64,000 nt of DNA from Hymenoscyphus infarciens (Eukaryota; Ascomycota; Leotiomycetes; Helotiales; Helotiaceae): the NCBI GenBank assembly GCA_001414345.1, contig LLCB01000180.1, forward strand, positions 54,535 to 118,534. Direction: 5' to 3'. A program made the translations under genes and the position numbers. Shown piece by piece: positions 11,368-23,089 of the stretch. Position 1 is the stretch's first letter; every line of letters begins with the position of its first letter. The notes beneath the pieces are model-generated. The model was not told the origin of the DNA. It did no database searches and was given only the letters and a program-made list of their open reading frames with translations.

Positions 11368-12351
11368 ATGTCCGTAATCCACAACACCGTCCTTCCTGCA
11401 CTCGCCCAACTCAACGGGAAAACATCAATCCCAGCACCACCAGCTGAGGAATTCGATGCTCTGTTCGGCGGTGTCCTCCCTGAAAGACAAACTATAACCT
11501 CATACTGGGGAAGAACAACATACTACATCATCAAACCATCTCATGCAAACCCCGACTCCAAAGCCGCCCCACGAAAAGTCGTACTCATCCACGGCGTTGG
11601 AACCCCCGCAATCGGACTCCTCCCTCTCGCAACCCTCCTCGCTTCTTCAGAAGTTCCAACCACAGTCCTAATCTACGACAACTGGGGACACGGTCTCTCA
11701 GATACTCCTTTGACAACTCACGTCCAAGGCCTCTTCCACACGCAAATTCTGGATTTATTTCTGCATTTAAAATGGGAGAAAGCGCATTTCCTAGGCTACT
11801 CCCTAGGCGGAATCATCTCCGCCTCATTCGCCCAATTCCATCCCTCAGCCGTTGAATCTCTCGTCCTCGTAGCACCCGCCGGGTTATGGCGAAAAGCGAA
11901 TCTGTCTTCCGCGACTCAACCCCATCCCGAAACAGCTTCCGCTCAGAGTATTTATGATTTCCTCGGTCCCGGCCCCGTTGATCTCTCGTGGGAGAGAAAC
12001 TTCAAGGCCCGAGGACTGGAGGCCATTCCGAGAGAAAAGGTTCAGGTCTGGGAAAATGAACGGCATGAGGGACATATTGCGAGTTTGATTAGTAGTTATC
12101 GGTATGCCGGGATTTTTGATGGGCATGAGGCTTATGAGGCGCTTATGGAGGCTAGGACGCCGACTTTGATCTTGCTTGGGGAGAGTGATCCGGTTTTTGA
12201 GGTTGGGTATGTGAAGGGGGAGTTGGTGGGACTGGGGTGGAAGGGACGGGTTGAGGTTGTGGAGGGTGTTGGGCATGGGGTTGTGGGGGAGAAGACGAAG
12301 GAGGTTGAGGGGTTTTGCTTGGAGTTTTGGGAGGGGCTGGGGAAGAAGTGA
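11368..12351 (+). CDS. alpha/beta hydrolase fold protein
   Basis: A single-exon gene of 327 aa. The order of motifs is that of the alpha/beta hydrolase fold: HGVGT oxyanion-side loop near residue 75, DNWGHG at ~104, nucleophile elbow GYSLGG with Ser145, acid in GESDP (Asp274) and catalytic His in GVGHG (His303). The triad is complete. No signal peptide or membrane segment is apparent, so a cytosolic esterase or hydrolase is likely, and the substrate cannot be read from the sequence. The coding region shifts from C-rich to G-rich codons in its last 300 nt and is followed by a G20 run. Confidence 0.88.
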   Translation: MSVIHNTVLPALAQLNGKTSIPAPPAEEFDALFGGVLPERQTITSYWGRTTYYIIKPSHANPDSKAAPRKVVLIHGVGTPAIGLLPLATLLASSEVPTTVLIYDNWGHGLSDTPLTTHVQGLFHTQILDLFLHLKWEKAHFLGYSLGGIISASFAQFHPSAVESLVLVAPAGLWRKANLSSATQPHPETASAQSIYDFLGPGPVDLSWERNFKARGLEAIPREKVQVWENERHEGHIASLISSYRYAGIFDGHEAYEALMEARTPTLILLGESDPVFEVGYVKGELVGLGWKGRVEVVEGVGHGVVGEKTKEVEGFCLEFWEGLGKK

Positions 12352-13321
12352 GGGGTTGATTGTCGCGTTTTTGGGGGGGGGGGGGGGGGGGGTAGATGGT
12401 GGTCTCAACGGCCTGGGAAGAGTACCGACGCGGGGATCAAGGAGACTCATTTAATACCGAAGTTTCTGCGAGCTCATTATGGTTCAACTTGGGACTTATA
12501 CGATATTGAGCTATTCAAGTGGAGGTGAAGGTTAGTTATGGCTGAGATACAAAGGCAGTTTCGAAGTTATGCCTTGAACAAGATCTTTACTTTTTTTCTT
12601 GCGACTTTTTCGTCTTTCGGCTTCTTCGCTCGATCATTTCTCACTCTCTAAGTTGTTGGCGATTGCTGAAGTTTCAAAGCCATACTGAAGGTACTGGAAT
12701 GAGCGCAGCAGTAATGGACTGAATGAGTCCAGAAACGATGGTTGAAGAAGAACCAAAATTGCGATCCAACACATCCATCACTGCACCCTTTTCCGATCAT
12801 CATACCACCACTAATCATATTGCTCTTGTTGGATGGGGGCATCTCAAATTCCATACAAGCTCAAGACCATAACGCGTTGTCTTTTGGATTCATGGCTCAC
12901 TCGATTCTTTCTCATCTCGGTTTTCACCCCCGAAAGAATGCAATCACTGGCGATGAAGCTTTAAAGCTTCTTTCCCGTCAGTTGAACTTGGGAATCCAAT
13001 CTCTGTTCGTGTCCAACAGATTTCCTTCTCGTGAATCGAGTCAGCCGAAGAGTCATGGCTCGGAATTCTATCAGATATCGAGTTATCAAGAAGTTAAGGC
13101 GTTTTCGTGGTGATATATTCTATGATCATTGGGTTCGCAGGAAGTGAGAGCCTTTTGTGAAGTTCTGATGTACAAAATGGTCTCCTTGAGACTGAGGCAA
13201 GGGGGAACATATATTTCTTTTTTTCTTTCCAATCATATTCATAGTCTTTCCCACGCTCCCCTCTCTCGGTTTTGCAATTTTGCTTTCTTGATCATAGGTC
13301 ATCACACAGCTAGTCGTCACT
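12352..13321. other. intergenic region with weak ORF only
   Basis: A 123-codon frame (12742-13113, plus) is present but has no recognisable domain and biased low-information ends, so I do not call it a gene. Nothing else was seen apart from the G20 run. Confidence 0.4.
12373..12392. repeat. G20 homopolymer in hydrolase 3' region
   Basis: Twenty consecutive G begin about 20 nt after the hydrolase stop codon, probably within the 3' UTR. Confidence 0.9.
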
Positions 13322-14382
13322 ATGGCTCAGTTGACACCAACGGCCGATTCCAAAAACGGGCCACCCCATGAAGACGATCCCCTCTCCGATCCTCTCTCCG
13401 TTAGCGAGGTATACATACAGTTTCTGTTTCCAAAAGGTAGAGTTGCAACACCTGGAGGTATCGTTACCATTGATGGCAAGCATTATGGCATGCTATCTCT
13501 CCATAATGCGGGAATTCCTGAGCCGGAACTGAACCTGTGAACATTTTTAGAAGCTTTCGTAGATGGTTGTATAATAAGATACGAGGAAATGTCTTAAAGT
13601 ATGCTGAACCTTACCCTCTTAAGAAAGGCTTGGGTTTTTCTATTTATCTTCCTATCTTTTAAACTCCTAACCCTAACCTCCTGTTATGTAGAGTCCTTTC
13701 TGTACTAGCTCTATGCACGAAGACGAAACACCAGAATTACAGATGCGAATAGAGATGGAGGTTGTTTGAAGATCTCCACAATTACGCGAGAGGACGATGG
13801 CCCTATAACACTCCGCGAGATTAGTGGCATTTCCAACGCAGCCCTTGATTTCCTTCTCTTCCCAAGCCAGCTGAATGCATTAGACGTCTCCACGGGTGGG
13901 TTTGAAAGGGATACATTGCTTTCGGTCGACGACACCTTTGACTTGACTACATTACTTTCGACCGACCATGACTTTGAACCTCTCATGCCGACCATCAAGA
14001 TGAAGGAAGAATTGCAACAGTCAGAGTGTTCAGACAGGATTCTTTTGTTCAAACTGCCTGACGTGCGCCACTCTCAGTTTTTTTCTATGTCAAATTGGAG
14101 AGGCGAATAAGTAGTAAGTCATCTCCTATCCCACTAAATCAATTAGAACCTGGTCTTGAAGGTGCAGAGGCTTTTTCCAAGAATTCTCCGAGCCTCGTTA
14201 GTCACATCGTGGGTAGAGATTCCTTGTCAGAAATTGGCTATTCTGTCCCAGCATTTTATATTACCCAAAGGATAAGACAGCATCCATTCTACTCTGAAAA
14301 GAACCTCGATATTACCTTTTCACAAATAGACTTCTCGGCCATACAAACCCTTGAAACAAGACTGTCAACTTTACCACTATAG
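13322..14382 (+). pseudogene. possible gene remnant in three short frames
   Basis: Three consecutive plus-strand frames (13322-13540, 13766-14110, 14095-14382) look more protein-like than their surroundings. The first contains RVATPGGIVTIDGKHYGM, which resembles the start of trypsin-like folds found in some fungal proteins, but the similarity is weak. I could not join the frames with convincing introns, so this is either an unresolved multi-exon gene or a decayed one. Confidence 0.25.
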
Positions 14383-15016
14383 GTGCCACGAATCTAGGAA
14401 CGGTTACCTCTTTTCATCGATCCTCTCGACTGCGTTAGAGAGCGCGACGCTCATATTAATCGGTTAATCGCTTTCCGCAAAATCAGAACTTCATATCTTC
14501 ATAGGGTTCCACACTTGGCAAATTTTTATCAGTTTTTGTACTTGTTACTTTTCTGATCTATCCACAAGGATTCGAAAGGTCGATTGCGAGGTCTGTTATA
14601 GAATCATTGGTCCAGACACTATTTATTATGCATTTAACAATATCGAAAGACCTCTTGCCCCCTATTTCTCGAAATGCTCCTTTTTCAGGGCCTTGGAAGC
14701 TCCTTCTATCGCAGGCTTCCGTTTTCTGGGTTTTTATGTTCTAGGTTCGTTGACAATTGTAGCATTTCTGGTTGGCAATTATAAATTGGGGAAAGCTTTG
14801 TTGGTTCCAACAGGATTCTGCTGGGCTTCAAGTAACCTCGCCCATCGGGTTCGAATATTTTACCTCTCTTGTGTTTCGGGCCGGTACTTTGAGAAACCGT
14901 GGGTACAAAACACTCCGTCTGTGGTGGGGTTTGCGCTAGGTTGTTGGTTTTGTCACTTGTCTCAGTTTTATATGGAGGTGGTTTGAGAATTTGCTGGAGG
15001 TCTTGTAGGGCAAGTT
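14383..15016. other. intergenic; one hydrophobic ORF (14693-14986)
   Basis: A 97-codon plus-strand frame at 14693-14986 has two hydrophobic stretches. It has no family I recognise and no clear promoter. It abuts the hAT-like element. Confidence 0.3.
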
Positions 15017-15779
15017 CAGTGTGGTCGATAGTATTATCGTGATAAAATACTACAGTATTTTAGATTAATATATTATCATAATATCCTAGTAGTACGTATC
15101 TAAATACGCTATAATACTATCGTAATATCGTGATATCATACGGTATATCTTTTAATGACTCGTAAGCGCTAAAACCCACTTTTTCATCAAAATGAGGCTA
15201 TTTACACTTTTTCTATATACTCTTTTATCACTTACTTATTAGACTAAAATATTTTTTTTTCATCGATTTGGTTAATCTTTATATGTAATTAAAGGGTAAA
15301 ACTTAGTAGAGCTTAATGTACTAGTTTATTATATTCTAGCTAATAATCTAACGTTGTTATTGTCGAATTAGTACTTGGTGTTGATAGATTTCTAGACATG
15401 TTTTCATCTCGCACGGGCCACCTCTTTAACCTTATGATATTTAGGTTAATTTAAGAGCTATTTATATGATTCTTTTTTTGAAATACTCTATTTAAATAGA
15501 TCTATAATTCTAGCTATTCAGCTGTATATTTTTTATATTATACGTTGTGCTATATAAAGCTAAAATATAAGGATAGAAAAAGAAGTGGGGTAAAAAGCTT
15601 AAATATTGTGGCTTGGCAACACCACGATATTATCATGATATTTAATAAAATACCAACAATATAAAAGATAATATTGTTAGGTATTGTGAGATTTAAATGG
15701 TATAAATAGTACGTATTAAAGTGGGTTTCCAACAATATATCGTGGTGGTACAATATTCTAAATACTATCGACCACACTG
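15017..15779 (+). mobile_element. non-autonomous hAT-like DNA transposon, copy 1
   Basis: This 763-bp AT-rich element has perfect 19-bp terminal inverted repeats: CAGTGTGGTCGATAGTATT at 15017-15035 and its complement at 15761-15779. It is flanked by an 8-bp target duplication GGCAAGTT (15009-15016 and 15780-15787). An 8-bp duplication with ends beginning CAGTG fits the hAT superfamily. There is no transposase frame, so it is non-autonomous. A second full copy lies inverted at 46583-47346. The composition and C/T and G/A differences between copies indicate RIP. Confidence 0.92.
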
Positions 15780-15787
15780 GGCAAGTT

Positions 15788-17789
15788 TATTCCTCGAGAG
15801 TTTCTCTCGGGGGATATCAATGAGGCGATCCAGTTTACTGTTCTAATTGAAAATAGGAGAAATGTGGAAGAGGTAATCGGGGGTTGCTAGTACGATATCG
15901 AGCTCGGTGGTTCTATCTTTCTGAATTCCTGAATGTTCTTCAGTTCGACCGTTTGCGACATCCAACAGTGTTTATATTCGACTTGTCAATAGCACGTTCA
16001 CTTGCTCCTGAAAGATATACAATTGTTCGCAATAACAAAGTATGTTTGCCCATCTGAGCTATAAAGCATTTTACATTTCAAACTCGCCGAATGGTTTTAG
16101 CTAGCAAAAAAATTTCAAATTCGAGTACAGCGAAGAACGAGGAGATTGGTTCGTATGCTATCAGATACGTACAAGTGGTGAGCACTGTTTTGTTATCTAC
16201 AATCTTCAAAAAATGAGCGGTAGCGGTGGATATTCTCCAACACCTAACTCCGCATGCTGCAGACACACCAGCACTAGACCAACACCAGCCACACAATTTC
16301 CTTTCTTTGGCATCTAAACTTATTTCTCGCTCTACCTTTCCCACTCTAGCCAACCACATGAAACACGGGACTTCATTTGTAGGTGATTCGAGTGAGGATG
16401 TAGACTCGACAAGAAGTAAGAGTACGTTAGCAAATAACGTTTCCTTTGAAAGAACTTAAGGAGGTAGAGTTGTTCTGGTCACTACCAAGTCTTCTTTTGT
16501 ATGGTCTTGTCTCGGATGGTATTTGGGCAAGTATCTGGTATTACCAAGTAATTACGAAAGAATCACGGGTCTGGTGAAAGTTTGGGACATCCTAGAAATC
16601 AAAGTGGAGGCTGGAGCTCACAATCATTAATTGCTCAATATGATAAGGGACTAAGGAGTATTCTGGTTTGCTTTTGATTTTCACAGCTTATAGAAACCCA
16701 CATTCTGTTATCAAAACACGAGGCGTGTGAACGAAAGTTTCAAAGCTTCCTTGATGTACACAAACTCGCCGAATATCAACAGCAAGTCATGCCATAGAAG
16801 ACAGGAAGATATCCTCTCAAATCACTCCCCAAAACACAATAACCTAAACAATGAAACAAGAGCAAACGACAAGTTCAACTCTTGCGAATAAGTATACAAG
16901 TCCTTCAGCGCTCGTGGCTTCAGATAAAAGGCAACTCCCCTTCTGTTTTTACAGGATCTTATATCTTTTCCGCAGAAGCAACCCAATATTCGAGGATCTG
17001 TCAAGTCAAGAAGCATGCGGAATGCTAGGAGGATTGTTTGAAAAGAAGAGAAAATTCGGATAGTCGTCAACCATAAGCCACATCTGGAGAAATTTTTGCA
17101 AGATGGTCAGCCAGGTAGTCATCTCTATCAAGTGTCTCCTGATTTTCTTTGCTTTTGAAACTTGGGAACCCCTACAGGGTAATGTTCGCACCCTTCTCCT
17201 TCTTTCCCCAAAACCAAATTTCATCTTACCTGAACAAATTTACAAATTCGAGAACAGAATAGTAATCGACAGCAAGAATAATCCCCTTCCCACCAGCTCC
17301 CATACTTCAACCCTTTCCGTTATCAAGTTCACCTGATATCTACGAACCCCAAAAATTGTTGAAACCTTTTCTCGGGATTCTACGGGACCTTGATTCAATC
17401 AAGCAACCCAAAAAATGACATATCATGATCGTGGATTGTGAGGTAACATTCCAAGCGATGGCGTCTCCCTGGAAGTATCCTTCTAGCCTTTATCAAAACC
17501 GTATCTATTAAACCACTATTTCCATTTCCTTCTACCTAGAAAACAAAACAAAACAACATATAAATACCTTTCTTCTACAAAGCCCCCCTGCAAAGTCTTT
17601 TATTTTTACAATATTACTAGTAAGATTATCGCACCCCGTGGTGGTCCTAAGTAGCAGGTACAGAAGAGATTCCTTTGGCTTGCTTCTTTCTGACCACTCA
17701 ATTTGCACATAAAAGGCAGCAGCACCAGAGAAGAGAGTCACCAGAGAGACAAATGACTTTTCCGAGATGAAGATTGTGTTGGTCGCAAT
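15788..17789. other. gene-poor region
   Basis: Only short frames (at most 93 codons) without recognisable motifs. Composition is normal. No supported gene, RNA or element was seen. Confidence 0.45.
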
Positions 17790-19260
17790 AGTTACAACAA
17801 TGAGGATACCAAGAACAATAAGTAAGAAGGAAATTCAGAACTTGCTACTTGACAGGGCCCCTCTCTCCTTTACCTCGAAACCAATTACTCTCTTTGCTGG
17901 CAGCAAATTTCTAGTTAAAATCGACAACTGAACAAGATTCGACAGCAAGAGCGACCCATAAGTATCAAACCCCAACTTCCTAACATATATGCAGAACCCT
18001 ATATCCCTCCTCAAAGAAAAAACAGAAAACTATCATCAGTCTTCCTCTTCAGCCAATGCCCAAAACAGAGCCATTTCCTACGACGAGCTGTTGTTTCCTT
18101 CAGTGTACTGGTGATATGAGGTAGTGGAGACTTTAATTTACAAGTTAGAAGACGCTCCCTTGTGGCTTTTATTCTCCCAGCATTGAAGTTAAAGTTGCTT
18201 GCGCGGACAAATCAGTTCCATCTGCATCTCTGAGACTGGCGGTAGGTTATGCTCCTCTCTGGTTCAAGAAAAGCTTATGATGTTTTTGCTGATCGGGAAA
18301 GTAAGTATATTAGGAGCAGTCCGAGGTAGATGCTCACCATAGTCAGTAGCACAAAGCATTAAAAAGCGAACGGGGGCTTGGTCACCGAGGGGAGAAAAAA
18401 AGGAACAGTAGAAACTTGTCAACAAATCCAAAATCAGAGAGAGAGAGAACATAACTCCCAGTTCCATATCTGTAAACCCTTTATCCCATCGCCTTCCGTT
18501 TTCCCAAGACAAAGTAGATGCAAGTCCTTTGCAAATCGACAATACTTGAAAATTCGACGGCAACTTCCCCATAATTCCCCAAGAATCCAACTAGCTTGAC
18601 CATATCCACCAAAGCCTGTTTCCTCCTTCCCTTAACAGAAACAACATCAGTTTGTCTCTTCTCTCAATCCTCTAGATGGAGCTCTCCTTCTCCGCAACAT
18701 GGCCTCTTCTCTCGATGGTTTCTATCTTTAACTTCTCTCTTCACCCCATCGCGCACATTTATACTTGGGGCTGTGTGATCACCCGACGCCTAGAAAGTTC
18801 AAAGAGAAAAAGAGATAAGTCAATGCGCTGTGACAGTATCTAGTTGTTTGTGACTGAAGGAAGGATGTAACTACCTTTTTTTCCAAGTTGACAAGAAATG
18901 GCTATGGTGTCTTTCGGTCGTTGGCGATTCAGGAGCGTGTATTAGGTGAGGTACCAGGCAGATACTCATTATCCTCAGTAGCTCCAAGTCCCAAGACGCC
19001 CATTGGGGAAGTACCCGGAAGCAAGATTAGAAACTCATTCACACATGACAAGCAAACAAAAGAATCCAAACCCGCAAAACCCATCCTTCGAACCCCTTTG
19101 TAACAGCAACTTTCATTCCCAAAGGAAGTTCGAAACGCAGAGTGCTTTATGAATCGACAATACCCCAAAACTCGACAGCAGACAACGCCCCTCCCGAAAT
19201 TCCAACTCCTCTCAGTCTCCAAAATTATCCATGACAAACACATTTCCACAATTTACAAAG
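17790..19260. repeat. diverged direct repeats with ~610-bp spacing
   Basis: A short paired motif of the form ATCGACAA...TTCGACAGCAA recurs at about 17927, 18536 and 19152, with spacings of 609 and 616 nt. The stretches around 18310-18610 and 18935-19260 also share further similarity (GAGGTA-GATxCTCA-CAGTAGC blocks ~220-230 nt upstream of the motif). This suggests an old tandem duplication of a non-coding unit. The alignment was made by eye and is weak outside the motif. Confidence 0.35.
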
Positions 19261-20807
19261 AAGACACCTCGTGAGCTGTAGCACTTCGCATTTGAGAACG
19301 AGCCAACTTGGTGCCACTGAGAATTAAAGAAAAAACTGCAAATCACACCACTCACCACGCGTTGCAAAGAGAACTCTAATCATCAACCCCACTTGATACA
19401 CAAACCCTCCCCAAACCCACCATCTACACATCCCACTAAATGTGTATAAGTCATCCCCTAGACCCCCCAAGTTCCACACGTGAGGTCATGATAGACGCCG
19501 CTAGCCAAACCACTTCAAACAGACAGGAAAACCAGTACACTGACGATTAAGAAGAACTACTACCTAGAGTAGCACACTTTCTAGGATAGGACCAATCAAA
19601 CACGTCAAATGGTGAATAGGCGCCTCACGTAAGTGTACTAGATACTTGACGGAACATAGAGAGTCTAGGGAATAGCCATCACCTTCTCAAAAAGCCCCAG
19701 AACTTCTCCTCAACAACTAAAACTCTCCCATATCGTCTAGCATACACCCAAAAAAACACCCAAAAAAACACCCCAAGAAAAAAATCAAACACCCAAACAA
19801 GAGCCCTAAAAGGTATCCCCCAAAACATTCCAGATACGCAATACAATCTCTCAAAAAATGATACGTTAGATACCTAACCAAGAGGAACAAATCTCAAGTA
19901 TTTCATGTAACTTACAAATTACAATCCAACTACCCTAGAACTTCTAGAATAATAATTTTTAATTAGATATACACTCCCCTATTATAAATCAATCCAACAA
20001 ACAGCCCAAAGTTCAACAACAGGAATAAACCAACCCGTACTCACCAACCCACAACAACCAACCCACAACAACCAACCCAAACCACCAACCCAAACCACCA
20101 ACCCAAACCACCAAGCAACCCCCCTCCCCCCCCTAAAACAAGATTCCATCTCTCCAAACAAACAGGTCATTCCCCCCACCCATTCTCTTCCATTCTCTTC
20201 CATCCTCCAACATGTCGAATATCAATTGCAGGTCCACACCTCCCAACTAGCTAGTAACCTTTGATTTTCTACTCTGCTCACGACGAGCGTGAAGAGATGA
20301 ACTAGCTCGGATTTTTAGAACCAGTTTCGTAGGAGAATTTAGAAAAGAGTTCTGATGCCCGCTTTCTTGTTACATGATGGAAACTCCTTCCGTATACAGG
20401 TCGTGCGAGAGTTTGGTAGCTTGAAGGTTTCCTCGTCGTGCTGAATATATGTGTTGTTTTTTGGAAGCTGGGGCACTTGCTTGCCTTGTTTAGAAGGGAG
20501 AGAGAGAGCTGGGAATTGGGGGTTCGGGAGGATTCGGCAGGAAGGAGGAAGAAAACGACTTTGCTAAAAACACAACAGCAATGCACATATCAAGGCAAAA
20601 CAAAAACTAAGTAGTAAACTCGTTCAAATTTCTGAAACTACCAATCCATCGATCAATTCCATCCCCCCATTCATAAAGACCCATCCAGGCCTCCATATCG
20701 CATATCATCCGTGTGTCCATTCCTCACCCCCCCCCCCATATCAAATATCCATCGTACACGCCCAGTATCCTATTTCATCCCATCCATATACGAGCGCAGA
20801 AGAAAAT
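19261..20807. other. gene-free, A/C-rich low-complexity DNA
   Basis: No gene was found. Purine/pyrimidine-asymmetric, A+C-rich sequence dominates 19380-20170, including ACCAACCCAAACC-type tandem repeats at about 20043-20116. The frame at 19982-20203 on the minus strand is the low-complexity complement (Trp/Gly/Val) of that repeat. The last 100 bases may contain the thioredoxin 3' UTR. Confidence 0.5.
20043..20116. repeat. ACCAACCCA-type tandem repeat
   Basis: Imperfect tandem units: ACCAACCCACAAC copies followed by ACCAACCCAAACC copies, with a period of about 13 bp. Confidence 0.75.
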
Positions 20808-21441
20808 TTACTCAGCAGCAACCTTCTCAATAGCAGTCTTCAAAGCCTGAGGATTCGCACCAACAACCTCCCCGACCTTCTCGCCATCCTTGAAGACGAG
20901 GAAGGTAGGCATGGCGCGGACACCGAGTTCTTGTGCTACGTCTGGGACCTCGTCGACGTCGATTTTGGCAAAGTGTATGGAGGGGAATTCGTCGGAGAAC
21001 CTGATGCCAACCATCTTAGCCTATGCATTGCAGACCGATTGAGAGAAAAGGGGTTGGGAAATGAGGAAGAGGTGGGAAGGAGAGAAGACGTACTTGACCA
21101 CAGTAGGAGCGATAACCTTGCAAGGGCCACACCAGGTAGCAAAGCAGTCGAGAACTACGACCTTGTTGTCCTTGAGGGCAGTCTTGAAGTCTGGACCACT
21201 GCATTGAAATTATTAGCCTCTCTTATCTTCAACTGCCCTCTGCCATCGCGATAACGCCACTTTCTCATCCATATAATCTGCAGGAGGGAGACACTTACGT
21301 GCTGATATTGTGAACACCCATCTTGACGATCGTGGAACTAAAAGCTCTCGTAGTAGTTTGGGAATTGAAGTTTTTCGTCTGTAAAAGTTGCCGTCTGAAA
21401 ATCTCGCCAGTAAGCTTCGAAGATCTATTCAAGAATGACAT
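20808..21441 (-). CDS. thioredoxin, with apparent mitochondrial presequence
   Basis: Three exons on the minus strand: 21441-21299, 21198-21094 and 21000-20808, giving 146 aa. The joins give [20 protein letters not shown], containing the redox-active CGPC. They are followed by [22 protein letters not shown] with the cis-proline (MPT) loop and [13 protein letters not shown], a complete thioredoxin fold of ~106 aa. Upstream and in frame are 40 extra residues rich in Arg, Ser and Thr without acidic runs, ending RAFSSTIVK, which resembles a mitochondrial presequence with an R-3-type cleavage site. Met41 (21321) begins the core protein, so two start sites could yield mitochondrial and cytosolic forms. 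A TATTTAA sequence lies ~30 nt upstream of the first ATG. Introns are 100 and 93 nt. Confidence 0.9.
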
Positions 21442-22747
21442 TCGAGTGTGTTCGCGCGAAGGACTTGCTTAAATAGAGAAAAAGAGGAGGGACGAGGCTG
21501 AGGCTGAAGGTGAATTTATGAGTTGGGCAGTTTGATTTCTAAGGTTGGGGACAGCGGCAGCGCGATGATGCCATCGAGAAGAATGCTGAGTAATCGAAAG
21601 TTGATTTGAGTTGCCAGTCTTGATTCCAAAGAGGAGAGAGAGGGAGAAGGGATTTGAAGGGGATACCGAGATAGATGCGAAGATTCAATTCCTTGTGGGA
21701 TATCCTCGTGTCTTCTATCGCGATATCGCAAAGCAAATGCTTCCTCATCTCATCGCGACGGAAACGCGACACTTCGTGAGATCTCAGGGTCTCGTCGTCA
21801 TCAGATGTACCCCGCGATTGGCATCCTCCAGGGTGGATTTCACCGGCGCTCTTCGAACGACCAGCCTCGCACACGAAAGCAAAGAGAAAAGGGGAGCACT
21901 TACAGGTTCTTGAGAAGTGTCGCGAAAATGGTGTGTTGTGGTGTTGAGTTGAAGATGAAAGATTTAGGAAGAACCGGTTGGGTTGGTTTGTCAAGAATGG
22001 AGGGGTCAAGTTCGGCTTTGGATAATCTCTTTCCCTGACTGGCTGGAAATAAGAGTTCTAGAACCGTAAGCTTATCAACCCAACGTTTGAGGCACACTAC
22101 TTACCTACTAGTATCTACGTTACCTACTTCAGCCCTGGAGAAATTATACATCCGTCTCACAACATAACTCTTCTCTTCTTGGAAATCTAAATCTAGATAC
22201 TGGAAACAGTACCCGATTTCCAGTGCTACCAAGGCAATAATAGTTGCCCGAGATCCGAGGAGAGGTCAGCCAGCTCTATCCACCTCGGCCGTCGAGAAGT
22301 TCCAATCACGCGTGATAGGGAACCACATTTAGTTTTTAAGGTTTAATAATTATCTATGTATCTGATGTAGCGTCAAAATACCGCTCATCCGAGGGTCATC
22401 CAAAAAAAGATCAAATAATCAATGTTTAGAGCCGGCTCTGCCCATCTCTCTGTACATATGAGGGCTAGTAATCTCATGTAAAAACTCCCTTCCCAAGATT
22501 CGAATCCATGGCAGAGCAAAATATGCCTCCAATTGCCATCCCCCATTACCTACTACGCCATACCAATTCCCGATCCATACATTTTGGGAACCCGGAACCC
22601 GAAACCCCCACGGATTATAAACTCCCTCGCGGAAATAAAAAATCAAAAAAATCTATGTGCTAATTTGGGGGAATCAATTGTTGATGACGACATGAAGGAG
22701 ATTATATCGTGAAATGATTGTTCTCCTGAGAGGTGAAGAGCGAGGCG
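21442..22747. other. intergenic; thioredoxin promoter and unresolved minus-strand ORF
   Basis: The first ~100 bases hold the thioredoxin core promoter (TATTTAA complement at 21468-21476). A minus-strand frame beginning at 22009 reads FSRHFSRTCK just before a GTAAGT donor (~21900). It could be the first exon of an unrecognised gene or a non-coding leader, but no second exon was found. The remainder to 22747 shows nothing supportable. Confidence 0.4.
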
Positions 22748-22857
22748 TTAATCTCCAGAGAGTGGTTTGCGTGTTGGTAAGGTTGTATATTGAGATTGTT
22801 GACAAGTCGATGATACAGACGAAGCGGTTGTTGAAGCGAATGTGTTGACAGGTAGGT

Positions 22858-22993
22858 CGAAGCCCGAAATATTTAAATGAGTGGGTGTTGAGAATGGTGG
22901 GACGTAGCCCGAAATGTTCAAAGGAGTGTGGGTCGAGAGTGTTGGGACGAAGCCCGAAATATGTAAAGGAGCGTGGGTGTCGATATCGACTGA
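22858..22993 (-). repeat. 45-bp tandem repeat, three units, open on minus strand
   Basis: Three imperfect 45-bp units containing GAAGCCCGAAATAT lie downstream of the large disordered-protein gene. On the minus strand they lie in an 88-codon frame (23014-22748) and give 15-residue repeats around PLHISGFVP/PLNISGYVP/HLNISGFDL. It may be a real small repetitive protein or simply a 3' minisatellite. Confidence 0.6.
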
Positions 22994-23089
22994 AATGTTA
23001 GGAAATAATATCAAAGGAATGTCGTGCTTGTCTGTGTCATGTCGCGTAGTCGTAAATCTCTCAAGGCCCCTTGCTTCTATGCTATCCTC

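Noticed and set aside
11884..12450. 188-codon minus-strand ORF opposite the hydrolase
   Set aside because: Pro/Leu-rich shadow of the hydrolase coding strand, whose catalytic motifs are complete on the plus strand.
13669..13680. CCTAACCCTAACC as telomere-like repeat
   Set aside because: Fewer than three units, inside the window and not at an end; chance occurrence is likely.
21001..21014. Using the ATG at 21014 as the thioredoxin start
   Set aside because: It lies in the intron; splicing at 21093/21001 restores CGPC and the VVKFSDE join, which a start at 21014 would omit.
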